NCBI GenBank assembly: GCA_947653315.1
Contig: CANTGP010000007.1
Location: 1-19,288, forward strand
Direction: 5' to 3'
DNA length: 19,288 bases
DNA from: an uncultured Lachnospiraceae bacterium
GTDB lineage: Bacteria; Bacillota; Clostridia; Lachnospirales; Lachnospiraceae
The notes under the pieces are model-generated. The model saw only the letters and a list, made by a program, of their open reading frames with translations. It was not told the origin of the DNA and did no database searches. Position numbers and translations under genes: made by a program. Every line of letters starts with the position of its first letter. Position 1 is the stretch's first letter. Shown one piece after another: positions 1-7,395 of this stretch.

Positions 1-1
1 T

Positions 2-565
2 TTTTTATTTGATGGGATGACGGATTATGAAATTTCATTTATTTGTCATGTTTTGGAGTCAGTCTATGATACCGACTATACGGTCTTGGTAAATGACTTT
101 ATCAAAAACGAATTATGTCTGACCGGTACGGGAATTTTCGGTCAGGGCGGCGACCTCGGTAATTATTGGAATTGGAAAACAGATGACGCTTATTTACCGG
201 CAGGCGCCGTCACGTCAAATATATCGGATATGCTTTCCTACGCACAAATGCAGCTCGACAGTAATCCGTATTTCTCCGGATGCCATAAAAGTCTTGAAGC
301 CATCCATGCATCTACCAAGGATTACGAAACCATGGGCATCCGTATGGACGGGATAGGGATGTCCTGGATTATTGATGAGGAAAACGACATTATATGGCAT
401 AACGGCGGTACCGGAAATTATAACTGCTATATCGGCTTCAGCCTCCAAACGGAAACCGCGGTTGTAGTGCTTTCAAACCTTGCGCCGGGTGAACGGATTC
501 CCGCTACCGTATTGGGGGTAAAGCTGTTAAGCAAAGAAACAAACACGCATCAGACCAAGCATTAA
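2..565 (+). CDS. Serine hydrolase, beta-lactamase/penicillin-binding fold, C-terminal part (cut by window edge)
   Basis: The reading frame is open to the left edge, so the N-terminal part, including the expected SxxK nucleophile motif, lies outside the window. What remains looks like the C-terminal half of a class C beta-lactamase-related serine hydrolase (PF00144 type). An LE-x8-Y segment near the left edge matches the helix after the YxN motif. A PAGAVTSNISDML segment matches the 'AGG-S-DL' region. HNGGTG near the C terminus is the counterpart of the KTG/HxGxTG motif, followed by YNCYIGF. The first in-frame ATG (17) has no good ribosome binding site and is unlikely to be the true start. The Tyr of YxN, expected just before the LE helix, appears to be replaced (MTD), so a decayed copy is possible. 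The gene is more AT-rich than the cluster and converges on it with a 31-bp gap. No substrate can be assigned. Confidence 0.75.
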   Translation, partial: FLFDGMTDYEISFICHVLESVYDTDYTVLVNDFIKNELCLTGTGIFGQGGDLGNYWNWKTDDAYLPAGAVTSNISDMLSYAQMQLDSNPYFSGCHKSLEAIHASTKDYETMGIRMDGIGMSWIIDEENDIIWHNGGTGNYNCYIGFSLQTETAVVVLSNLAPGERIPATVLGVKLLSKETNTHQTKH

Positions 566-596
566 AGCTGCCTTTACCAAAACGGAATTAACCTTT

Positions 597-2336
597 TCAT
601 TCAAACTCATACACGCTCCAAAGGGATCTCTGCGAAACCAAGCGGTAATCTTTAAGCCCTTCGTTGGATTCCAATATCATCCGCAGGCTTTCTTCCTTCG
701 TGTCATAGTCTGCGGCATAGACAATCAGTTTCCCGCTACCGCAGATTACCCCGTCGGTAATCCGCTCCTTATTTCCCTGACTGGCGAAATAAATCCTGTC
801 ATACTCCATCAATTCCTGGGAGCGCCACCAAATATGATAAGGCGTTGCTTCATTGTAAAGAACAACTACCGGTACCTTGGCGTTTTCCCTTGCATAAGCC
901 ACGTCCTCCTGTTCCTCCTCGTACAGAAAAATCATCTTGCCGGACGCAATCTCATGGAAATCCCCTGCAAGCAGCAGAAAACAAAGCAGTACGCCGCCCG
1001 CCGCGGCAAAGCGCCCTGACGTTTTGCCGTTTCCCCGGTACCAAAGCCGGACGAACTCTTTCCATAAACCGGACAGCGCCGCCACTGTCAACAGCATGAT
1101 AATCCCATACACCGGAAGCTGGTAACGGTTGGATGTTTCATACAAAAGGAGCGCTGTTTTGGACACCGTAAAGAAATAGCCGCAAACCGCAAACAACAGC
1201 AAACCATACGCGCTTGCCGCAGTCTTTTCCACACCGGAGCGGGTACGGGTTCCTACCGCATTTTCCGCCTTTTCCCCCTTTTTCCTTTTCCGATACACCA
1301 TAACGCCCATCACGGCAAAGGCCGCAAACCACAGCAAAAAATAACCGTCAAACAGGTATTCGTCCGCCAATCCAAGGAAAAAACCAAGCCGTTCGCCGGT
1401 ATTCGCCGCATCCAGAAATTCGGAAACTGCTCCCGTGCCGCGGTATCCCCGGAAAATATGGGCAAGACTCGCCGGATAACTGAAAACCGCCAGCAAAAGG
1501 GAAACGCCGCAGGCAGCGCCATATTTCACACAGGATACCACACATTTCCCCAAAACCTCTTTTCGTATGATAAATCTCCCGCCCCGCCAATCGTGGGTCC
1601 CCGGACTGTCATCTTCTTTTCTCCCCACGCAAGGCGCCAAATTCCACAGACAGAATCCCACCGCCATGAAAAACAGAAAGATAATGTAATAATACTGGGT
1701 TAGGAAACCGAGATAATTCACAACCATCAAAGGGAGGAGGAATTTCTTCCGCCCCAATACCGCCCGCACATGCAGGCAGGCGCAAAGCAGAATGAACACC
1801 GTCAGCCATTCGTACATACGGATGAACATGACACCCGAAATAATGACCGGATTGAAGCCATGCACCGCCGCCGTCACAAATGCCAGCCCCTTATTCCGCC
1901 CCGTCACCATATATGCAAGCCAGGAAAGCAGAATGAAATTCAATACAAACGCCACGATATTCACGCCGATTCCAAGCCATTTGCTGAACACACCGGGAAA
2001 AAGGGAACACGCCGTATGAAGGATAAAATAGAAAAACGGCGGGTGCACATCCCAGGACTGCACCGTTGCCACCAAACCGTAGCGGAACCCTTCCCCCGGC
2101 AGGACCACAAACTCATTGCGGAAAGTATCCCTGTCCACCCATTCCCTGTCCGGCTCGTACAGCCCTGCGGTACGGTTGGTGGAATAAAACGAATAGTATT
2201 CGTCCTCATGGAATCCCGCTTTCTTTCCCCCGAAATAAACCATGGTCATCACCTGCGAGATAAGAAGCAGCGCAAACGCCGCCAGCCATATTCTTTTTTC
2301 TGCTTTTACCCCCATTTTTCCGCTACGTTCTTCCAT
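597..2336 (-). CDS. GT39/PMT-like integral membrane glycosyltransferase (GT-C fold)
   Basis: This 579-residue protein has about ten hydrophobic segments and a short C-terminal soluble part, as in ArnT/PMT-type GT-C enzymes. These use a polyprenyl-phosphate-linked sugar and act on the outer face of the membrane. The first extracytoplasmic loop carries an acidic HEDEYYS motif at residues 43-49, just after the first membrane span, where GT-C enzymes keep their catalytic Asp/Glu. DVHPPFFY at 96-103 matches the conserved 'HPP' segment of the GT39 family. It is the last gene of the cluster, 55 bp after the preceding GT2. The ATG at 2336 is chosen because it opens the longest ATG-started frame, but its ribosome binding site is weak (ACGGAAC); an ATG at 2315 is an alternative. 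A 10-bp tandem repeat lies directly upstream. A likely partner is the GtrB-like enzyme at 18177-19154, which would make the lipid-linked sugar. Acceptor and sugar are unknown. Confidence 0.85.
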   Translation of the reverse strand: MEERSGKMGVKAEKRIWLAAFALLLISQVMTMVYFGGKKAGFHEDEYYSFYSTNRTAGLYEPDREWVDRDTFRNEFVVLPGEGFRYGLVATVQSWDVHPPFFYFILHTACSLFPGVFSKWLGIGVNIVAFVLNFILLSWLAYMVTGRNKGLAFVTAAVHGFNPVIISGVMFIRMYEWLTVFILLCACLHVRAVLGRKKFLLPLMVVNYLGFLTQYYYIIFLFFMAVGFCLWNLAPCVGRKEDDSPGTHDWRGGRFIIRKEVLGKCVVSCVKYGAACGVSLLLAVFSYPASLAHIFRGYRGTGAVSEFLDAANTGERLGFFLGLADEYLFDGYFLLWFAAFAVMGVMVYRKRKKGEKAENAVGTRTRSGVEKTAASAYGLLLFAVCGYFFTVSKTALLLYETSNRYQLPVYGIIMLLTVAALSGLWKEFVRLWYRGNGKTSGRFAAAGGVLLCFLLLAGDFHEIASGKMIFLYEEEQEDVAYARENAKVPVVVLYNEATPYHIWWRSQELMEYDRIYFASQGNKERITDGVICGSGKLIVYAADYDTKEESLRMILESNEGLKDYRLVSQRSLWSVYEFE

Positions 2337-2350
2337 GACAATGTTCCGTC

Positions 2351-2380
2351 TCTTTCCGCTTTGTTCCGCTTTGTTCCGCT
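2351..2380. repeat. 10-bp tandem repeat in the leader of the GT39-like gene
   Basis: On the + strand three consecutive 10-mers read TCTTTCCGCT, TTGTTCCGCT and TTGTTCCGCT, with a weaker fourth copy at 2341-2350. On the coding (-) strand the unit is AGCGGAACAA. It fills the gap between the GT2 stop (2392) and the GT39-like start (2336). Each unit holds a GCGGAA purine core that could weakly mimic a Shine-Dalgarno sequence. Nothing else in the gap resembles a promoter. Confidence 0.8.
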
Positions 2381-2391
2381 TCTTCCTAACC

Positions 2392-3402
2392 TTATTTGCC
2401 GCTTCTCCTCTCCGACAATCCCATCTTCCAGGCGTGTACCAGCCGTACCGTCTTCGGTGCCGCTGTCAGCAGGAGCAGGTAAAGTTTATGTTTCCTGTTC
2501 AAATACCGGTTTCCAAGCGTATCCGCCACATGCCTGCGCAGGTATTTTTTTACGGAAACGTAAAACGCATCGCCGGAAACCATCCTCCCCACCGGAATAT
2601 GCAGCAGGTAATCCAACCGCTGGTACAGCCCGAACCGTACCGCCTCCCCCCGCAGGGCGGGATAATGGTCCGCAACCATCCGCTCCGCAAAATCCGCATT
2701 GTTGACAATATCCACAAACACCCTTGAAAACTCATCCTTTGATTTTTTTCTCGTATTGCTGCCGGTCCGGTAATACACATGATAATCCTGCTGCGGCAAT
2801 ACCGCTATCCCGTCGATTTCCGGAAGCATTTCCACCAACAGGCGAAAGTCTTCGTTTAACTCCCCCTCCGGGAATCCGCGCCCGTCCAAAAGGGTGCGGT
2901 CCGTCAGCTTCGTACAAAAGGAACAGTCTCCCCGGTGCAGGAGCAGTTCCCGCAGAAACGTTTCGGACGGACAGACATAGGCTTCCCCCGGCGGCGTACA
3001 GACATCGGGCAGCCTTGTTCCCCCCTCGTCAATTTCATCCCGGGAAACCTGGGCAATGCGCACCCGGTCCCGGCGGATGCTTTCCATCAGCCTTTCATAC
3101 ATTCCGGATTCAATAAAATCATCGCTGTCCACGAACCCGATATACCGCCCTTTGGCATTCCGGATTCCGAGGTTTCTCGCCGAGGACGAACCGCCGTTGG
3201 GCTTATGGAAGACCCGTATCCTGTCGTCCGATTCCGCCAGCCTGTCCACCAACCGCTCCGTCCCGTCGTCGGAACCGTCGTCAACCAGCAGGATTTCCAA
3301 ATTCCGGTAAGTTTGGTTACGGACGGAATCCACGCACCGCACAAGGCAGTCCATAATATTGTAAACAGGTACGATAATGCTAATCAACTCTTGCTCTTTC
3401 AT
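2392..3402 (-). CDS. Glycosyltransferase family 2 (GT-A fold)
   Basis: A 336-residue cytoplasmic GT2 enzyme that should transfer one sugar from a nucleotide-sugar donor to a lipid-linked acceptor. SIIVPVYN at 8-15 opens the fold. DDGS at 41-44 binds the nucleotide, and DSDD at 92-95 is the metal-binding DXD element. An NED motif in the middle of the protein is the usual catalytic-base position. The frame extends upstream to 3612, overlapping the GH20 gene. The ATG at 3402 is preferred because it is preceded by GGGGG with 7-nt spacing (3410-3414) and places the fold at the N terminus. The stretch after residue 260 is basic and alpha-helical. It lies 73 bp after the GH20-like gene and before the GT39-like gene. 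The donor sugar cannot be told from sequence. Confidence 0.9.
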   Translation of the reverse strand: MKEQELISIIVPVYNIMDCLVRCVDSVRNQTYRNLEILLVDDGSDDGTERLVDRLAESDDRIRVFHKPNGGSSSARNLGIRNAKGRYIGFVDSDDFIESGMYERLMESIRRDRVRIAQVSRDEIDEGGTRLPDVCTPPGEAYVCPSETFLRELLLHRGDCSFCTKLTDRTLLDGRGFPEGELNEDFRLLVEMLPEIDGIAVLPQQDYHVYYRTGSNTRKKSKDEFSRVFVDIVNNADFAERMVADHYPALRGEAVRFGLYQRLDYLLHIPVGRMVSGDAFYVSVKKYLRRHVADTLGNRYLNRKHKLYLLLLTAAPKTVRLVHAWKMGLSERRSGK

Positions 3403-3475
3403 ACGAATACCCCCACGGCATACCGCAACCCCTGCCTGCGCCGCCGCACCCATAAACACCCTCTGACAGGAACTT

Positions 3476-5344
3476 TCAGGCTTTTCCCCGCAGACAATCC
3501 GCATACCAAAATACGATTTCCGCAACATGACGGAGATCCCCTTCCCGTCCGATGCTGCGCCATTGTTCTTTGTATACCATGAACCAGCGTTCCAAACGTC
3601 CCGCCAGGACAAATGCTTCTTCCTTATCCCAGCCCGTATGCCGCTCCCTGCACTGCATCATGGCCCCCACGTAATTCCAAAGCCGGATGGCTTCCCCCGC
3701 AAGCTCAAGCAGCGCCGTAAGCTCCCTTTCACGCGCATCCATGGACACCGTCGTCCGCTTGATTTCGCGGACGATTCCCCGCAATTCCAAGTCCGCTCCT
3801 GCGGCTTTTTCCCCGGCATCCGCAAGCGCGGTTCCAAGCAGCGGCATATCGCTTTCTTTCCAACGTCCAAGCGCATGTTTTTCATAATAAATATCGGCTG
3901 CCCACCAGTTAAACAGGGACGCTCCCGCCATCCTTGCCATCAACCCCACAATCCGTTCCGTCGTATCCCCGTATTCCAACCGCGAAATCTGCCGGTTAAT
4001 TTCCCCAAATTCCATTTCCTGGCCGTTCCAGGAAAAAGCAGCCCCGTATATCATCCCCGGTACGGAAAATTCAGGATGGTTCACATGCCCGAAGTCACCC
4101 CAATCCGTGTTCAGGATTCCTTCCACGGCGTACTTCCTTCCATACCCGCACATTTTCGTAATATTGGAATAGGAATCTTCCAAACGGTTCATCCAGTGGT
4201 TCCAGCCGCACACTGCGGGACATAGATACTGCACTGCCCCGGCCTGTGCCATGGCACGGCATTCGTCCTCCTTTTGGTCCGCTTCATACCCCCATGTCAG
4301 GCACAGCGTTTCCGGCGGAAGCTGTGAAACCAGTTCCGGTTCCCGGCAGATGATGTCGCCGAAAAACATCGGCTGTTTTCCCTGCCCGGCCAAAAAAACA
4401 CACAATTCCTTCACGTAACGGATATACAACGTTCCGGTCCCTTCCCGTTCGGCGTCATCCTTTGATTTCTCACATCCAAGGTCAAAGGTTTCATCCGCAC
4501 AGATATTGAATTTCCCCGAGGAAAACAATGCCCCGTATTCGGCAAGCATATCCTTAATCAACGGCAGAACGCGCCCGTCCATGGTATTGACCGTATGATG
4601 GCACATCCTCGCCTCAAAGGAAAAAGGTTCCTCCCACGAACCGCTCCGCTCGCAAAGCTCCCCGTAACTGCGCGTGGAAAGAAGCGTATATAAATGCCCG
4701 AAGCTCGCCAATGCCGGTACCAGCTCAATATGCAGACTCTTACAATACTTGTCAAGCTCCAGAATATCCTCCGCCGTCAAAGGCGTCTCATCCCGCCACA
4801 TTTCCGTAAGATTGCGGAACAGGTACGTATGCTCCACGTAAAGCTGGAGCTGGTTGATTTTATAACGGCTAAGCCGGTCCGCCACTTTCTTTAAATAGGG
4901 AAGCGTCAGCACCCTTCCCCTCGTTTCGTCCAGGAAATACCCCCGGTTCTTCCTGTCCGGGGCATCCGAAATTTCCATACATTCCAAAAGGCCGCCGCAC
5001 TGCGCCGCTATCTGGCATAAAGTCTGTACGCCGTAAAGCACCGCCGCCCCGTCGCCTCCCTCAACCACGATTCCGTCTTCCCCGATTTGCAGCCGGTATT
5101 CCTGCGGCTCCAGCTTTGGCGACACCGTCAGGAAAAGACCGTTGCCGCGCCGTTTCCCCTTTACCACCGCACAGGTAAGCCCTGTGCTTTCCCGCAGCCC
5201 TTTTTGCAGGACGGACGCGTAAACGGTACCGTATTCCCCTGCCTGTTCCTTCATGTTTTCATCTATGGTAATCACGCTTTCCCAGGTCAGTTCATAAACG
5301 CCCTGCCGTTTCTCCGTTTTTTTCGGTTTCGGTAATAAATACAT
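3476..5344 (-). CDS. GH20-family beta-N-acetylhexosaminidase-like protein, cytoplasmic
   Basis: A 622-residue protein with the GH20 layout: an N-terminal GH20b-like alpha/beta domain (about 1-128, ending ISDAPDRKNRG) and a TIM barrel (about 130-480), then a helical C-terminal region. ADET at 283-286 holds the Asp-Glu pair (D284, E285) used in substrate-assisted cleavage of N-acetylhexosaminides. SFGH at 214-217 and the Trp-rich LTWGYE, TDWGDFGH and FSWN segments fit the sugar pocket. No signal peptide or membrane span is present, so it should act in the cytoplasm, which is unusual beside export genes. The ATG at 5344 follows GGGAGG with about 6-nt spacing. It sits 46 bp behind the ABC exporter and probably shares its transcript. 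The true substrate (GlcNAc, GalNAc or another hexosaminide) is not known. Confidence 0.85.
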   Translation of the reverse strand: MYLLPKPKKTEKRQGVYELTWESVITIDENMKEQAGEYGTVYASVLQKGLRESTGLTCAVVKGKRRGNGLFLTVSPKLEPQEYRLQIGEDGIVVEGGDGAAVLYGVQTLCQIAAQCGGLLECMEISDAPDRKNRGYFLDETRGRVLTLPYLKKVADRLSRYKINQLQLYVEHTYLFRNLTEMWRDETPLTAEDILELDKYCKSLHIELVPALASFGHLYTLLSTRSYGELCERSGSWEEPFSFEARMCHHTVNTMDGRVLPLIKDMLAEYGALFSSGKFNICADETFDLGCEKSKDDAEREGTGTLYIRYVKELCVFLAGQGKQPMFFGDIICREPELVSQLPPETLCLTWGYEADQKEDECRAMAQAGAVQYLCPAVCGWNHWMNRLEDSYSNITKMCGYGRKYAVEGILNTDWGDFGHVNHPEFSVPGMIYGAAFSWNGQEMEFGEINRQISRLEYGDTTERIVGLMARMAGASLFNWWAADIYYEKHALGRWKESDMPLLGTALADAGEKAAGADLELRGIVREIKRTTVSMDARERELTALLELAGEAIRLWNYVGAMMQCRERHTGWDKEEAFVLAGRLERWFMVYKEQWRSIGREGDLRHVAEIVFWYADCLRGKA

Positions 5345-5390
5345 GGTATCCCTCCCATATCATTTCGTCAAGCACCGCTGTATTCCCAAA

Positions 5391-7211
5391 CTACACTTGC
5401 AGTGCCCGCATTTTATAAAATTCACCCTGTTTCGCCATCAGTTCGTCATAACTGCCGAATTCCAGCAGCCCGCCTTCGCCTACCACCGCAATCTTATCCG
5501 CATTGCGTATGGTGGAAAGCCGGTGCGCCACGATTAAAGTAGTCCGGTCCTTCACCAGCCGTTCCACGCTGTCCTGGATTTTCTTTTCGGAAATGGTATC
5601 CAACGCGGACGTGGCTTCATCCAAAATAAGTATTTTCGGGTCGCGCACAAAAGCCCTGGCAATGGAAATCCTCTGCCGCTGCCCGCCGGACAGGTTCGCC
5701 CCGTGCTCCGTCACCTTCGTCTCCACGCCCTCCGGCAGGGAATGAATAAAGTCCTCCAAATTCGCTGCCTTTATGATTTCATTTAAAGTCTCCCCGCTGA
5801 TATCCGGCGCCCCGTATGTAATATTTTCCCGGATGGTACCGGTAAACAGAATCGGGGTTTGGGGCACCACCGCAATATGCTGTCTGTAACTCCTAAGGTC
5901 AAAAGTACCGATATCCCTCCCGTCAATCAAAATCTGCCCGGAATTGGCCTTTAAAAACCCGATAACCAAATTCAACACCGTCGTTTTCCCTGCCCCCGAT
6001 GCGCCCACAAAAGCTATCGTTTCCCCTGCCTTCACGGAAAAATCCATATGGCGGATGACCGGATGGTCCGCATTTTTAAAGCGGAAGCAGACGTCACGGA
6101 ATTCGATGTCGCCCTTTACTTCCTTAATTTTCTGCTTATTTCCCGTTTCCTCCACATCGGCGCAAAGCAGGATATCTCCTACGGAGTTCACGGATTCCAG
6201 CCCTTTTGCAATCACCGGAAGCAAACCGATGATATTGCTGACCTGGTTGACAATCGTGGAAAAGTAAGTTTGGTACATGACCACGTCGCCGGGCAGAATC
6301 TTCCCTTTTGCCGCCAAATACCCGGTAAAGGCAAGACAGATAACCTGGAAGCTCTGGAACGCCACCCAACTGATGGAGCCGAAATAGGACTGGATGATAT
6401 CCAGCCGGAACCCCCGCTGCGCCACGTTTTTCAACTGCTCATCCAGCCGCGCCGTTTCGGTATCCTCAAGGGCATGCGCCCTCGTCACGGGAATCAGCTC
6501 CACCATTTCCATCACCTTGACCGAAGTCTCCTCCATTTCCTTGCGGAAATCCCGGTTTCTGGCATTGATGCTTTTCTTAAACAAGTTCCGTATCAGCACC
6601 GCCACGGGAATCGTGGCGAGGAAAAACCAAAACACCGTCAGCGAAGACCCCAGCACCACGCCAAACGACACGACAATATTCAGGATAATGCTGAGCACCG
6701 AGATGAAAATCTGCGAGGAAAGCGTTTCAATCTGCTCCACATCGCGCATAATCTTAGACTGCAAACGCCCCGACTGCATTTCATTATGGTACGTAATGGA
6801 AAGCTGCTGGAGCTTACGCACCATGGCGCTGCGCAGCCTGCACTCCACATCGCGGATTACCTTGGAATAGCAGTACACATGAAAATAATTGGTCGGCACA
6901 TTCTGCATGATCAGCACAATCATCACCGCCGCATTGACACAGATATCACGCAGGGCATTCCCGTCCGGATTCGTGGCAATATTAATGATATTCGCCGTCA
7001 CGATGGGAAGCACCCACACCGGCGAATGCTTAACGGCAAAAAAGAGCACCGAAAGGAACAGCCTGAAATACTGTCCCCGGTAAATGCCGATTAAAATTTT
7101 TAAGCTGTTGTTTTCGTTCCTTTTAAAGCTCTGTACCAGCACATCTTCATCAATATCCTTTTCCGTTGTGAGCTTTTCACGGAAAATATGTTCTTCCTGA
7201 TTTGCCTTCAT
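5391..7211 (-). CDS. ABC exporter half-transporter (fused membrane and ATP-binding domains)
   Basis: This 606-residue protein has an N-terminal six-span ABC type I exporter domain (about 35-345) and a C-terminal ATPase domain (about 365-606). The nucleotide-binding motifs are intact: Walker A GASGAGKTT at 403-411, Q-loop Q451, signature LSGGQ at 507-511, Walker B ILILDEAT at 527-534 with E532, and the switch His H563. It should work as a homodimer pumping or flipping a substrate outward. The frame extends to a TTG at 7262; the ATG at 7211 is chosen because it follows AAAGGCGGTGG at a suitable distance and begins a typical hydrophilic N terminus. A promoter lies directly upstream (7278-7306). 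Its place in a cluster that shows no Wzx suggests it may flip the lipid-linked repeat unit, like PglK, but many such exporters carry peptides, lipids or drugs. Confidence 0.9.
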   Translation of the reverse strand: MKANQEEHIFREKLTTEKDIDEDVLVQSFKRNENNSLKILIGIYRGQYFRLFLSVLFFAVKHSPVWVLPIVTANIINIATNPDGNALRDICVNAAVMIVLIMQNVPTNYFHVYCYSKVIRDVECRLRSAMVRKLQQLSITYHNEMQSGRLQSKIMRDVEQIETLSSQIFISVLSIILNIVVSFGVVLGSSLTVFWFFLATIPVAVLIRNLFKKSINARNRDFRKEMEETSVKVMEMVELIPVTRAHALEDTETARLDEQLKNVAQRGFRLDIIQSYFGSISWVAFQSFQVICLAFTGYLAAKGKILPGDVVMYQTYFSTIVNQVSNIIGLLPVIAKGLESVNSVGDILLCADVEETGNKQKIKEVKGDIEFRDVCFRFKNADHPVIRHMDFSVKAGETIAFVGASGAGKTTVLNLVIGFLKANSGQILIDGRDIGTFDLRSYRQHIAVVPQTPILFTGTIRENITYGAPDISGETLNEIIKAANLEDFIHSLPEGVETKVTEHGANLSGGQRQRISIARAFVRDPKILILDEATSALDTISEKKIQDSVERLVKDRTTLIVAHRLSTIRNADKIAVVGEGGLLEFGSYDELMAKQGEFYKMRALQV

Positions 7212-7277
7212 GGAAACCACCGCCTTTACCCAATTTCTAACTTTTCCATAACATCGTCCCAATGACGTGTACCATGA

Positions 7278-7306
7278 AGTATATCATTTATTTGCGGCGT
7301 TGGATA
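7278..7306 (-). promoter_or_regulatory. Internal extended -10 sigma-A-type promoter before the ABC exporter
   Basis: On the - strand the -10 box TATACT (7278-7283) is directly preceded by TGA, giving a perfect extended -10 TGnTATACT. A weak -35, TATCCA (7301-7306), lies 17 bp upstream. The predicted transcript would start near 7271 and leave a leader of about 60 nt before the ATG at 7211. The surrounding DNA is AT-rich compared with the flanking genes. The extended -10 makes up for the poor -35. Confidence 0.6.
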
Positions 7307-7344
7307 GCATATTCTTTTGGAAAAATATAATAATGCAATTCCCG

Positions 7345-7364
7345 GGAAAACTCCGTTGTTTTCC
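7345..7364. other. Perfect 7-bp inverted repeat downstream of the DUF5722-like gene
   Basis: GGAAAAC and GTTTTCC are separated by a 6-nt loop (AACGGA on the - strand). The stem starts 32 bp after the DUF5722-like stop codon. A T-rich run (TTATATTTTT on the - strand) follows about 15 nt later rather than directly. This makes it at best a weak or imperfect terminator for the upstream operon, or a protein-binding site. It lies between the operon end and the internal promoter. Confidence 0.4.
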
Positions 7365-7395
7365 ATAGTTCTATATTTCCGCCTGCCACGGTCTG

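Noticed and set aside
566..596. Possible bidirectional terminator between the convergent genes
   Set aside because: No stem longer than 4 bp and no T-run directly after one was found in the 31-bp gap.
1770..2705. 311-codon + strand open frame across the GT39-like and GT2 genes
   Set aside because: It crosses the boundary of two well-supported - strand genes and has no recognisable motif.
6048..7094. 348-codon + strand open frame antisense to the ABC exporter
   Set aside because: The opposite strand encodes a full ABC exporter with every catalytic motif. The + strand translation is His/Arg/Pro-rich without any domain-like pattern.
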